Shown here piece after piece: positions 1 through 5,617 of a DNA stretch of 5,617 nt. The position numbers and the translations under genes are program-made. The stretch's first letter is position 1. Every line of letters begins with the position of its first letter. A model generated the notes under the pieces. The model ran no database searches. It had not been told where the DNA came from and worked only from the letters and a program-made list of their open reading frames with translations. This DNA comes from Candidatus Latescibacterota bacterium. Lineage in GTDB: Bacteria > Latescibacterota > 4484-107 > B68-G9. The stretch spans positions 1 through 5,617 of the forward strand of contig DTYS01000295.1 in the NCBI GenBank assembly GCA_012961755.1. Direction: 5' to 3'.

Positions 1-2880
1 GGGAAGACTTCGAGCCGTCCCCCCAGGCATCTGAGGAGCGCCCTGGGCCAGCTCGTCAACTTCTTCTACACCTTACAGGGTGAGGCTGCAGGCGCCCAGG
101 CCGTGAGCAACTGGGATACGCTCCTCGCACCGTTCGTGAGGTACGACGGCCTGGACTACCGCCAGGTCAAGCAGGCGGTGCAGGAGTTCGTGTTCAACCT
201 GAACGTACCTACGAGGACCGGGTTCCAGTCGTTGGCATGGGACGAGCTCGTGGTCGTAAGGCGCAGGGGAAGGATCGAGGTCCTAACGATAGGCGAGCTT
301 GTGGACTCCCAGTTTGAGGAGCATCCCACGAGGGTCGTGCCCAACGTGGACGGGTACGGAAGGCCATCGGAGGGCTCCTTCGCTGTCCCCTGCTACGACG
401 ATATAGAGGTCTTAGGATGGGAAGGTGGAAAGGCTAAGTGGCTCAGGGCCAAGGCGTTCATCCGCCACAGGGTCCCATCCCCTATCTTTCTAAAGGTGCG
501 CACCGCAAGGGGCGAGACCTTCATCTCGCCCGGACATTCCCTCTTCGCTTTCAGGGATGGGAGGATAGTTCCCGTAAGGCCTCACCAGCTCAGGACCTCC
601 CGTCCCAACGCCAAGGTCGGCCCTGAGGACCACGTCGTCGCCCTCGGTCGCATACCCGAAGGTTGCCTCAGGAACGAGGACTCCCTGGACCTGGCCGACC
701 TCATATCCACCTTACCTTACGAGGCTAAGAGGAACATCTACGTGCACATCTCGGAAGGAGCATTCGAAGAGCTTGAGAGGTACGCCAGCAGGAAGCAGGC
801 TTTGTACGAGCTTGGCTGCAGGTACTATTACGATTGGCAGGAGAAGGGCATGATCCCGTTCCTCCTCTGGGAGAGGTTTGGGGAGAGGTCGGACGGAGGG
901 GTCCTCTTCAGCCTCAGGAACTATCCCGAGGCCCGCCAGGAGCGGACCCTCAGGTGGGAAAAGCTTGAAGCATTCCTGACGGTAGTGGCCTGTTACCTCA
1001 CCGAGGGGAAGTCCACGGCGACCAGCATCGTGATATCCCAGAGGGCCGAAAATTTGGAGAAGCTCGAATCCGCCCTCGAAGTCTTAGGTATGGGAACATG
1101 GTCCTCTGCCAACGGCAGGGGCACCTCCACCGTAGTCCGGGAGGTGGGCCTCAGGGGGATCTTAGCGTGCTTGATAAAGCATCATTGTGGGTACACCGCC
1201 TCGGAGAAACGCATACCGTACTTCGTATACGATCTGAGTCGTCCCTTCAGGGAGAAGTTCCTCCAGGACCTCTTCGAGGGCGACGGGCACTACGACCCCA
1301 AGGCCCATAGGTACGGTTTCTCCTCCAAGTCCAGGAAGATGACCTCCGGGGTCTCCCTGCTCTTGGCGAGCTTGGGGAAGTGCTTCGTCCTTGCTCCCAA
1401 GGACAGGCGTAAAGGGGTCTACGGACTGTTCTATTACCCAGAGCCCAAGCGGAGGTGGCCCGAGGAGGGGGACTTCGTGGCAGCACCTGTGTACGAGGTC
1501 TACGAGGAGCTCTATCCTCACGAATGGGAGTACGATATCTCCGTGGAATCCGAGACCGAGAACTTCGTAGGAGGTCTGGGAGGCATACTCTTCCATAACT
1601 CACCGTTCACGAACATAACCCTCGACCTCGTCCCACCTCCCACCCTCAAGGACGAGGCCGTTGTGGTGGGAGGGGAGCTTAGGGACGAGACCTACGGAGA
1701 GTTCCAGGAAGAGATGGATATGCTCAACAGAGCCTTCGCGGAGGTCATGATAGAGGGGGACGCTCAGGAGAGGCCCTTCACGTTCCCCATCCCCACCTAC
1801 AACGTCTCCAAGGACTTCAACTGGGACAACCCAGTCCTGGACTTCGTATTCGGGATGACGGCCAAGTACGGAGTTCCTTACTTCGCCAACTTCATAAACA
1901 GCGACATGAAGCCCGAGGACGCCATGAGCATGTGTTGCAGGCTCAGGATCGACCGAAGGGAGGTCAAGAAGAGGGGGGGAGGCCTCTTCGCCGCCAATCC
2001 CCTCACCGGCTCCATAGGGGTTGTGACCATAAACCTGCCCAGGATAGGTTACCTCTCCGAGAGCGAGGAAGAGTTCTTCGAAAGGCTCGGGAGGCTCATG
2101 GACGTGGCAAAGGTCTCCTTGGAGATAAAGCGCAAGGTCGTAGAGAGGTTCACGGAGGAGGGGCTGTATCCATATGCTAAGGTATACCTCGAGGGGGTGA
2201 AGGCATCCACAGGTAGGTACTGGGACAACCACTTCTCGACCATAGGCCTCATAGGCATGAACGAGGCCCTCCTGAACTTCATGGGCAAGGACATAGCCGA
2301 CCCCGAAGGATACGAGTTCGGGGTGAAGGTGCTGAAGTTCATGAGGGAGAGGCTTTACCAGTACCAGCAGGAGACCGACAACCTCTACAACCTGGAGGCC
2401 ACGCCCGCCGAGGGTGCGACCTATAGGCTCGCGAGGCTGGACAAGACCCGATTCCCCGATATAGTCACGGCCGGTAGGGACGGAGAGCCATATTATACCA
2501 ACTCCACCCACCTTCCGGTCTACGCCACCGAAGACCTGTACGAGGCCCTTAAGCACCAGGATGGGTTTCAGGTCCTTTATACAGGTGGCACGGTGCTCCA
2601 CGTGTTCGTAGGCGAGAGGCTGACCTCCAGGGCTGTGAAGCTCCTCGTAAGGAGGATAGCTGAGAACTTCCACATACCGTATTACACCATAACTCCGACG
2701 TTCTCGATATGTCCCGCCCACGGCTACATCCCGGGAGAGCATCCCCGTTGCCCTAAGTGCGGGGAGGAGTCCGAGGTGTACAGTAGGGTCGTGGGGTACC
2801 TCAGGCCCGTGAAGCAGTGGAACGACGGCAAGCAGACCGAGTTTCGGGAGAGGAGGCACTACAGTGTCGGCTCAAGTTGA
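1..2880 (+). CDS. nrdD: Anaerobic (class III) ribonucleoside-triphosphate reductase, N-terminus missing, interrupted by an intein
   Basis: Glycyl-radical enzyme that reduces ribonucleoside triphosphates to deoxyribonucleotides in the cytoplasm without oxygen; the family needs the radical-SAM activase NrdG, which is not in this window. The frame is open from base 1, and conserved NrdD sequence (SALGQLVNFFYTLQGEAAGA) lies before the first possible start (GTG at 103), so the gene begins upstream. Any N-terminal ATP-cone would lie outside. Without the intein (229-1599) the exteins join as NVPTRTGFQ-SPFTNITLDL, typical of the family. Other landmarks: SMCCRLR with the radical-site cysteines (codons at 1933-1938), ATPAEG near 2398, and a zinc-site motif CPAH...CPKC at about 2710-2760, in which the second ligand position is His. 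The glycyl-radical motif RVVGY has its Gly at 2794-2796. The visible spliced part is 502 residues with an intact C-terminus. TGA stop at 2878-2880, overlapping thyX by 17 bases. The family assignment is secure; splicing is inferred. Confidence 0.96.
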   Translation, partial: GKTSSRPPRHLRSALGQLVNFFYTLQGEAAGAQAVSNWDTLLAPFVRYDGLDYRQVKQAVQEFVFNLNVPTRTGFQSLAWDELVVVRRRGRIEVLTIGELVDSQFEEHPTRVVPNVDGYGRPSEGSFAVPCYDDIEVLGWEGGKAKWLRAKAFIRHRVPSPIFLKVRTARGETFISPGHSLFAFRDGRIVPVRPHQLRTSRPNAKVGPEDHVVALGRIPEGCLRNEDSLDLADLISTLPYEAKRNIYVHISEGAFEELERYASRKQALYELGCRYYYDWQEKGMIPFLLWERFGERSDGGVLFSLRNYPEARQERTLRWEKLEAFLTVVACYLTEGKSTATSIVISQRAENLEKLESALEVLGMGTWSSANGRGTSTVVREVGLRGILACLIKHHCGYTASEKRIPYFVYDLSRPFREKFLQDLFEGDGHYDPKAHRYGFSSKSRKMTSGVSLLLASLGKCFVLAPKDRRKGVYGLFYYPEPKRRWPEEGDFVAAPVYEVYEELYPHEWEYDISVESETENFVGGLGGILFHNSPFTNITLDLVPPPTLKDEAVVVGGELRDETYGEFQEEMDMLNRAFAEVMIEGDAQERPFTFPIPTYNVSKDFNWDNPVLDFVFGMTAKYGVPYFANFINSDMKPEDAMSMCCRLRIDRREVKKRGGGLFAANPLTGSIGVVTINLPRIGYLSESEEEFFERLGRLMDVAKVSLEIKRKVVERFTEEGLYPYAKVYLEGVKASTGRYWDNHFSTIGLIGMNEALLNFMGKDIADPEGYEFGVKVLKFMRERLYQYQQETDNLYNLEATPAEGATYRLARLDKTRFPDIVTAGRDGEPYYTNSTHLPVYATEDLYEALKHQDGFQVLYTGGTVLHVFVGERLTSRAVKLLVRRIAENFHIPYYTITPTFSICPAHGYIPGEHPRCPKCGEESEVYSRVVGYLRPVKQWNDGKQTEFRERRHYSVGSS
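229..1599 (+). mobile_element. Intein with LAGLIDADG homing endonuclease, inserted in NrdD
   Basis: In-frame protein-splicing element of 457 residues. Boundaries come from the uninterrupted NrdD motif GFQ-SPFTN: the intein starts with Ser1 (SLAWDELVVV) and ends with GGILFHN, followed by extein Ser+1. Splicing blocks are present: block A at the start, block B with SPGH (Ser100, His103), block F YDISVE (Asp436) and block G with His456-Asn457. In block F the His often seen before NF is Glu (TENFVGG). The central endonuclease has two dodecapeptides: VVACYLTEG with acidic Glu259 (codon 1003-1005) and LQDLFEGDG with Asp352 (codon 1282-1284). Both acidic residues are kept, so it may be active in homing. 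Known of the family: such elements copy themselves into intein-free alleles and leave the host protein intact by self-excision. Codon use (AGG for Arg, ATA for Ile) resembles the host gene, which argues against very recent arrival from a distant genome. Splicing activity is inferred from the intact motifs. Confidence 0.95.
2851..2856 (+). promoter_or_regulatory. Ribosome binding site of thyX
   Basis: AGGAGG, seven bases before the GTG at 2864. It lies inside the last codons of nrdD, so thyX translation is probably coupled to nrdD. Its strength and spacing decide in favour of the GTG start. Confidence 0.85.
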
Positions 2881-3532
2881 GCTTCTGGCCATAACGCCCG
2901 ACCCTGAACGGGTCATAGAGCTTGCGGCGAGGACGAGCTACAAGTCCTTCCACAGGGTGGGGGAAGGTTCGGCCTCCGTCCTCATCCGCAAGCTCATCCG
3001 CTCCGGACATGAAAGCGTCCTAGAGCACGCATACGCGACCTTCAGGATAATGGGAGGTTCGAGGGCCTTTACACATCAGCTCGTGAGGCACAGGCTGGCA
3101 TCCTACACGCAGGAGAGCCAGCGCTATGTGGACGAGGTAGGGTTCACTTATGTTACCCCGCCCTCGGTTCAGGGCAACTGCGAAGCCCTTAAGGTGTTCG
3201 GGGAGGCTATGGAGGTGGCGAGGGAGGCGTATAGGAAGCTCAGGGAGCTGGGGGTCCCCAAGCAGGATGCCAGGTTTGTGCTCCCCAACGCCACGACGAG
3301 CGAGATAGTTGTATCCGCCAACTTCAGGGAGTGGAGGCACATATTCTCCCTCAGGTGCCATCCGTCCGCCCAGTGGGAGATAAGGGACATATGTCTCAAG
3401 ATCCTCAAGATCTTGAAGGAGAGGGCCCCCTCGGTCTTCGAGGACTTCAGGATAGATGAGGAGAGGAAGGTGGCATGGAGGGAGCGTGAAGGCGGCGAGG
3501 CTGTACGGGCCGAGGAAGATAAGGATAGATGA
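2864..3532 (+). CDS. thyX: Flavin-dependent thymidylate synthase ThyX
   Basis: Makes dTMP from dUMP using methylenetetrahydrofolate as carbon donor and FAD/NADPH as reductant; it replaces ThyA in many anaerobes and thermophiles and acts as a homotetramer in the cytoplasm. The 222-residue product has the diagnostic ThyX motif RHRxxSxxxxSxR at residues 75-87 (RHRLASYTQESQR), with Ser85 in the place of the active-site serine and Arg75 and Arg87 conserved. Upstream is the HESVLEH segment (49-55). Downstream is ARFVLPNATTSEIVVSAN, followed by the lR-x-x-x-x-AQWEIRD region that closes the dUMP/FAD site. Length is normal for the family. The last 20 or so residues are charged and unlike a conserved domain; they are encoded where the gene overlaps the next one. 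The GTG start has AGGAGG seven bases upstream and gives the usual short N-terminus. It overlaps nrdD by 17 bases and the dehydrogenase by 47, so all three are probably co-transcribed. Pairing with nrdD fits a DNA-precursor operon. Confidence 0.97.
   Translation: MSAQVELLAITPDPERVIELAARTSYKSFHRVGEGSASVLIRKLIRSGHESVLEHAYATFRIMGGSRAFTHQLVRHRLASYTQESQRYVDEVGFTYVTPPSVQGNCEALKVFGEAMEVAREAYRKLRELGVPKQDARFVLPNATTSEIVVSANFREWRHIFSLRCHPSAQWEIRDICLKILKILKERAPSVFEDFRIDEERKVAWREREGGEAVRAEEDKDR
3477..3481 (+). promoter_or_regulatory. Ribosome binding site of the dehydrogenase gene
   Basis: GGAGG, within a longer GGAGGGAG, four bases before the GTG at 3486 and inside the 3' end of thyX. The spacing is on the short side. 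It supports the GTG over the in-frame ATG at 3456, which has only a weak AGGAT-like site before it. Confidence 0.6.
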
Positions 3533-4520
3533 AGTTCCGAAACCCACCCCGGGCCCGGGCGAGGCATTGGTGAGGGTGGAGGCCGTGGGGATATGCGGTT
3601 CGGACCTTCATTACTTCAAGGAGGGAAGGATAGGGGAGACGGCCATATCTGAACCTCTGGTCCTCGGACATGAGGCCGCGGGGGTCGTGGAGGAGGTAGG
3701 AGAAGGGGTCGAAGGTCTGAGGCCAGGGGACAAGGTGGCGGTGGACCCGGCGGTCCCCTGTGGGAAGTGCGAGTGGTGTATGAGGGGGGACCCCAACCTT
3801 TGTCCGGAAGTACGCTTCTTCGGAACGCCGCCTACGGACGGGGCCCTGAGGGAGTACCTGGCCCATCCTGCGGAAGCCCTCTTCAAGCTCCCCGAGGGGT
3901 TGACCTACGAGGACGGTGCTATGTTGGAGCCTCTGGGGGTGGCCCTCCACGCCGTAGACCTGGCCCACCTGAGGCCGGGGCAGACGGTGGCCGTGTTCGG
4001 TGTGGGGACGATAGGACTTCTGGTCGTCCAACTCGTCCGCCTCTGTGGGGCGTCGTGGACGACGGCGACCGACCTTCTCACCTCCCGCTTGGAGATGGCG
4101 GGGAGCTTCGGGGCGGACGAGTTGGTCAAGGCGGACGAGGAGGACCCCGTAAGGAGGATAAAGGAGGCGACAGGTGGGAGGGGGGTGGATGTGGCCTTCG
4201 AGGCCGCATGGGTCCACGGGACGACGGAACAGGCCGTTGAAGCCCTGACTCCAGGAGGCACCTTGGTGCTCATAGGTATACCCCTGGGGGAGGATGTAAT
4301 CTCCTTTAGGGCCTCCTCATCGCGGAGGAAAGGGCTCACGATCAAGATGGTGAGGAGGACTAAGCATGCCTATCCCAGGGCTGTAAGTATGACGAATAAG
4401 GGGCTCCTGGACATAAGGTCCCCGGTTACGCATAGGTTCCCGTTGGAGGAAGTAGAGAGGGCGTTCGAAGTGGCGTCGGGTTACGGGGACGATGTGGTGA
4501 AGGTTATGGTGGAGCTTTAG
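3486..4520 (+). CDS. Zinc-dependent medium-chain dehydrogenase, sorbitol dehydrogenase-like
   Basis: NAD(P)-dependent oxidoreductase of the MDR superfamily that probably oxidises a secondary alcohol or polyol; the exact substrate cannot be read from sequence. Numbering from the GTG gives 344 residues, normal for the family. The catalytic zinc site is GICGSDLH (Cys37) and GHE (His62, Glu63), with Glu148 in MLEPLGVALHA as in sorbitol dehydrogenases. Four cysteines at 92, 95, 98 and 106 form the structural zinc lobe, complete here. The Rossmann motif GVGTIG is at 172-177, and Asp196 at the end of the second strand suggests NAD rather than NADP. The C-terminal VTHRFPLEEVERAFE is typical of sorbitol/threonine dehydrogenase relatives. 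The GTG was chosen because homology begins at VKAARLYGP and GGAGG precedes it; an ATG at 3456 would add ten non-conserved residues. It overlaps thyX by 47 bases and ends the operon. Threonine 3-dehydrogenase or another polyol dehydrogenase is a fair alternative; the position gives no clue to the substrate. Confidence 0.9.
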   Translation: MKAARLYGPRKIRIDEVPKPTPGPGEALVRVEAVGICGSDLHYFKEGRIGETAISEPLVLGHEAAGVVEEVGEGVEGLRPGDKVAVDPAVPCGKCEWCMRGDPNLCPEVRFFGTPPTDGALREYLAHPAEALFKLPEGLTYEDGAMLEPLGVALHAVDLAHLRPGQTVAVFGVGTIGLLVVQLVRLCGASWTTATDLLTSRLEMAGSFGADELVKADEEDPVRRIKEATGGRGVDVAFEAAWVHGTTEQAVEALTPGGTLVLIGIPLGEDVISFRASSSRRKGLTIKMVRRTKHAYPRAVSMTNKGLLDIRSPVTHRFPLEEVERAFEVASGYGDDVVKVMVEL

Positions 4521-4527
4521 ATTCCCC

Positions 4528-4556
4528 TTGCCCTTCCACCTCCATTGCCCTATATT
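4528..4556 (+). promoter_or_regulatory. Sigma70-type promoter of rsmI, possibly giving a leaderless mRNA
   Basis: TTGCCC at 4528-4533 matches four of six bases of the -35 consensus. TATATT at 4551-4556 matches five of six of the -10 box, with a spacer of exactly 17 bases. It is the only AT-rich stretch in the 41-base gap after the dehydrogenase. A transcript starting about seven bases past the -10 box would begin at or next to the ATG at 4562, and no Shine-Dalgarno precedes that ATG. The rest of the gap is pyrimidine-rich with no hairpin that would suggest a terminator for the upstream operon. Confidence 0.6.
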
Positions 4557-4561
4557 TTAAG

Positions 4562-5244
4562 ATGAAGGGGAGGCTCTTCATAGTCAGCACCCCGATAGGG
4601 AACTTAGAGGACATGACCCTGAGGGCCAAGAGGGTGCTCGGGGAGGTGGACCTTGTGGCCGCGGAGGACACCCGTAGGACCGGAATCCTCTTGGCCCACT
4701 TAGGGCTGAAGAGGCCCATGGTCAGCTACCACGATTTTAACAAGGAGAAGAGGGCTCGGGAGCTGATATCCCGCCTGCTGGGGGGGAGGATGTGGCCCTG
4801 GTCTCGGACGCGGGTACTCCGGGGATCTCCGATCCAGCCTATTACTTGGTGGTGAAGGCGGTGGAGGAGGGAATAGAGGTGGTGCCGGTGCCTGGGCCCA
4901 CGGCCTTCGTGGCTGCCTTGGTGGTCTCGGGTCTTCCCACGGACAGGTTCACCTTCGAGGGTTTCCTCCCCCACAGGGCCTCCCGGAGGAGGAAGCGGTT
5001 GGAGGAACTAAGGGAGGAAAGCAGGACCATGATATTCTACGAGTCCCCTCACCGCATCTCGGAAACGCTGAAGGACGTCCTCGAGATCCTCGGGGACAGG
5101 AGGGCCTCGCTTTCCAGGGAGCTCACCAAGAAGCACGAGGAGACGAGGAGGGGGAGGATAAGCGAGCTTCTGGAGTCATGTCGTCTCCGTCCTCCTAGGG
5201 GGGAGCTGGTGCTCGTGGTGGAGGGAGCTGGAAGGGACGTCTAA
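4562..5244 (+). CDS. rsmI: 16S rRNA 2'-O-ribose methyltransferase RsmI, reading frame broken by -1 at a G run
   Basis: Uses S-adenosylmethionine to methylate the 2'-OH of C1402 in 16S rRNA, at the decoding centre; RsmH adds the N4 methyl to the same base. The first frame encodes LFIVSTPIGNLEDMTLRA, AEDTRRTGILL and YHDFN up to LLGG (residues 1-75). It would then run out of homology and stop at 4855. The protein continues in the -1 frame from the GAG at 4786: EDVALVSDAGTPGISDP, the PVPGPTAFVAAL loop, SGLPTDRFTFEGFLP, FYESPHRI, SRELTKKHEE and a C-terminal GELVLVVEG. Joined, the halves give 227 residues with nothing missing at the joint, exactly what one added G in the seven-G run would yield. 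The protein is shorter than E. coli RsmI (286 residues) because it ends soon after GELVLVVEG, lacking the usual C-terminal extension. No other lesion is seen. The cause may be sequencing error, true mutation or programmed slippage. The ATG fits the family N-terminus despite having no ribosome site. Confidence 0.9.
4780..4786 (+). other. G7 run at the rsmI frame break, possible -1 slippery site
   Basis: Seven G in a row, phased so that the zero-frame codons are GGG GGG preceded by G: a perfect X XXY YYZ heptamer. Slipping back one base after these two glycine codons leads straight into GAG GAT GTG and the conserved VALVSDAGTPG segment. Nine bases downstream, CCCTGG (4796-4801) can pair with CCGGGG (4819-4824), a six-pair stem with one U-G pair. 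Upstream, CGGGA (4757-4761) can pair with TCCCG (4769-4773). Such stems are easy to find by chance in GC-rich DNA. A one-base homopolymer miscall remains the simplest explanation. Confidence 0.5.
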
Positions 5245-5248
5245 ACTT

Positions 5249-5253
5249 GGAGG
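5249..5253 (+). promoter_or_regulatory. Ribosome binding site of the phosphatidyltransferase gene
   Basis: GGAGG (extended TTGGAGG), five bases before the ATG at 5259. It starts four bases after the rsmI stop codon, so this gene is probably translated from the rsmI transcript. It decides against the out-of-frame ATG at 5254, which hits a stop after three codons. Confidence 0.75.
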
Positions 5254-5258
5254 ATGAG

Positions 5259-5617
5259 ATGCTAGGTGCGTTGTTTAAGTCGGGGTTCACTAAGATATTA
5301 AGGCCCATAACATGGCTCCTCGTCAGGGTGAGGGTGCATCCTGACCTCATAACGGCCATGGGGGTCGTGGGGAGCTTGGTGGCGGCCGCCATGTTCGCCC
5401 GGGGGAGGTTGGCCCTGGCCGGAGCCACGGTCCTTCTGGCCGGACTGTGCGATGTCCTTGATGGGGAGGTGGCCCGGATGGGGAGGAGGGGAAGTAAGTT
5501 CGGTGCCCTCTTAGATTCCACGATGGACAGGTATTCCGAGATATTCGTCGCCTTCGGAATACTCTGGTACTTCATCAGCCACGGATGGCTTTGGACGAGC
5601 ATGGCCCTCTTCTTCAC
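5259..5617 (+). CDS. CDP-alcohol phosphatidyltransferase family membrane enzyme, C-terminus beyond the window
   Basis: Integral membrane enzyme that transfers a phosphatidyl-type group from a CDP-activated lipid or alcohol to an acceptor alcohol, making phospholipid head groups. The visible 119 residues contain the complete family signature: Asp65-x2-Asp68-Gly69-x2-Ala72-Arg73-x8-Gly82-x3-Asp86-x3-Asp90 (CDVLDGEVAR ... GALLDSTMDR). Its aspartates bind the metal ions and the CDP moiety. Hydrophobic segments flank it: about 30-62 (with LITAMGVVGSLVAAAMF and LALAGATVLLAGL) before the motif and IFVAFGILWYF after it. The short spacing between start and motif is normal. The acceptor cannot be read from this part; SKFGALLDSTMDRYSE recalls inositol-phosphate-type and archaetidyl-type members as much as PgsA glycerol-phosphate members, so no gene symbol is given. 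It begins 14 bases after rsmI, with its own GGAGG, and is likely co-transcribed with it. The right edge of the window cuts it in a codon. Confidence 0.93.
   Translation, partial: MLGALFKSGFTKILRPITWLLVRVRVHPDLITAMGVVGSLVAAAMFARGRLALAGATVLLAGLCDVLDGEVARMGRRGSKFGALLDSTMDRYSEIFVAFGILWYFISHGWLWTSMALFF

Noticed and set aside
103..105. GTG as the start of nrdD
   Set aside because: The frame is open back to base 1 and conserved NrdD sequence lies before this GTG, so the true start is outside the window.
1600..2859. Long open frame of 419 codons on the minus strand
   Set aside because: It lies exactly opposite the C-terminal NrdD extein, which has strong protein motifs; the minus-strand product has no recognisable domain and follows from the biased codon use of nrdD.
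3456..3485. ATG at 3456 as the dehydrogenase start
   Set aside because: The extra ten residues are not part of the family N-terminus and there is only a weak ribosome site; the GTG at 3486 has GGAGG and begins where homology begins.
4551..4560. TATATTTTAA as an archaeal TATA box
   Set aside because: It is too close to the ATG for an archaeal promoter with a leader, a matching -35 element lies 17 bases upstream, and the gene content (RsmI) is bacterial.
4823..4835. Inverted repeat GGATC-TCC-GATCC as a regulatory hairpin
   Set aside because: It is only five pairs with a three-base loop, lies in a conserved coding stretch (GTPGISDP) and is 36 bases from the slip site.
4792..5244. Separate gene starting at GTG 4792
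   Set aside because: The product is the C-terminal two thirds of RsmI, lacking the SAM-site N-terminus; the GGGAGG before it is only about two bases away, too close to act as its ribosome site.
5254..5256. ATG at 5254 as a gene start
   Set aside because: It reads three codons and then TAG, and lies in a different frame from the phosphatidyltransferase.
5195..5617. Minus-strand open frame at the right edge
   Set aside because: It is opposite the phosphatidyltransferase, which carries a complete family signature on the plus strand; the antisense product has no recognisable motif.

Overview
The window looks like a piece of an anaerobic, probably thermophilic, bacterial chromosome. The bacterial signs are an RsmI-type 16S rRNA methyltransferase, Shine-Dalgarno sites (AGGAGG/GGAGG) before three genes, and a sigma70-like -35/-10 pair. 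The anaerobe sign is a class III (oxygen-sensitive, glycyl-radical) ribonucleotide reductase. Arginine is written mostly as AGG and isoleucine often as ATA in a GC-rich background, a habit common in thermophiles. I cannot name the species; a Synergistota-like or other deep thermophilic lineage is only a guess.

Layout, all on the + strand. (1) Positions 1-2880 hold nrdD, entered from the left without its N-terminus. It is interrupted in frame at 229-1599 by a full-size 457-residue intein with a LAGLIDADG homing endonuclease. (2) Positions 2864-3532 hold thyX, flavin-dependent thymidylate synthase, overlapping nrdD by 17 bases. (3) Positions 3486-4520 hold a zinc-dependent dehydrogenase of the sorbitol dehydrogenase type, overlapping thyX by 47 bases. 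(4) A 41-base gap carries a promoter whose -10 box sits just before the next start codon. (5) Positions 4562-5244 hold rsmI, whose reading frame breaks by -1 at a run of seven G. (6) From 5259 to the right edge is a CDP-alcohol phosphatidyltransferase, cut off by the window.

The first three genes are almost certainly one translationally coupled operon. NrdD makes deoxynucleotides without oxygen and ThyX makes dTMP from dUMP, so the pair forms a short route to DNA precursors. The dehydrogenase has no obvious link to this. rsmI and the phosphatidyltransferase appear to form a second unit with its own, possibly leaderless, promoter.

The points most worth a second look are the Ser1 intein in a conserved NrdD motif, and the G7 frame break in rsmI, which forms a textbook X XXY YYZ heptamer but may also be a sequencing error. 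I saw no RNA genes, CRISPR arrays, insertion sequences or convincing terminators, and no evidence of a wholly new system.
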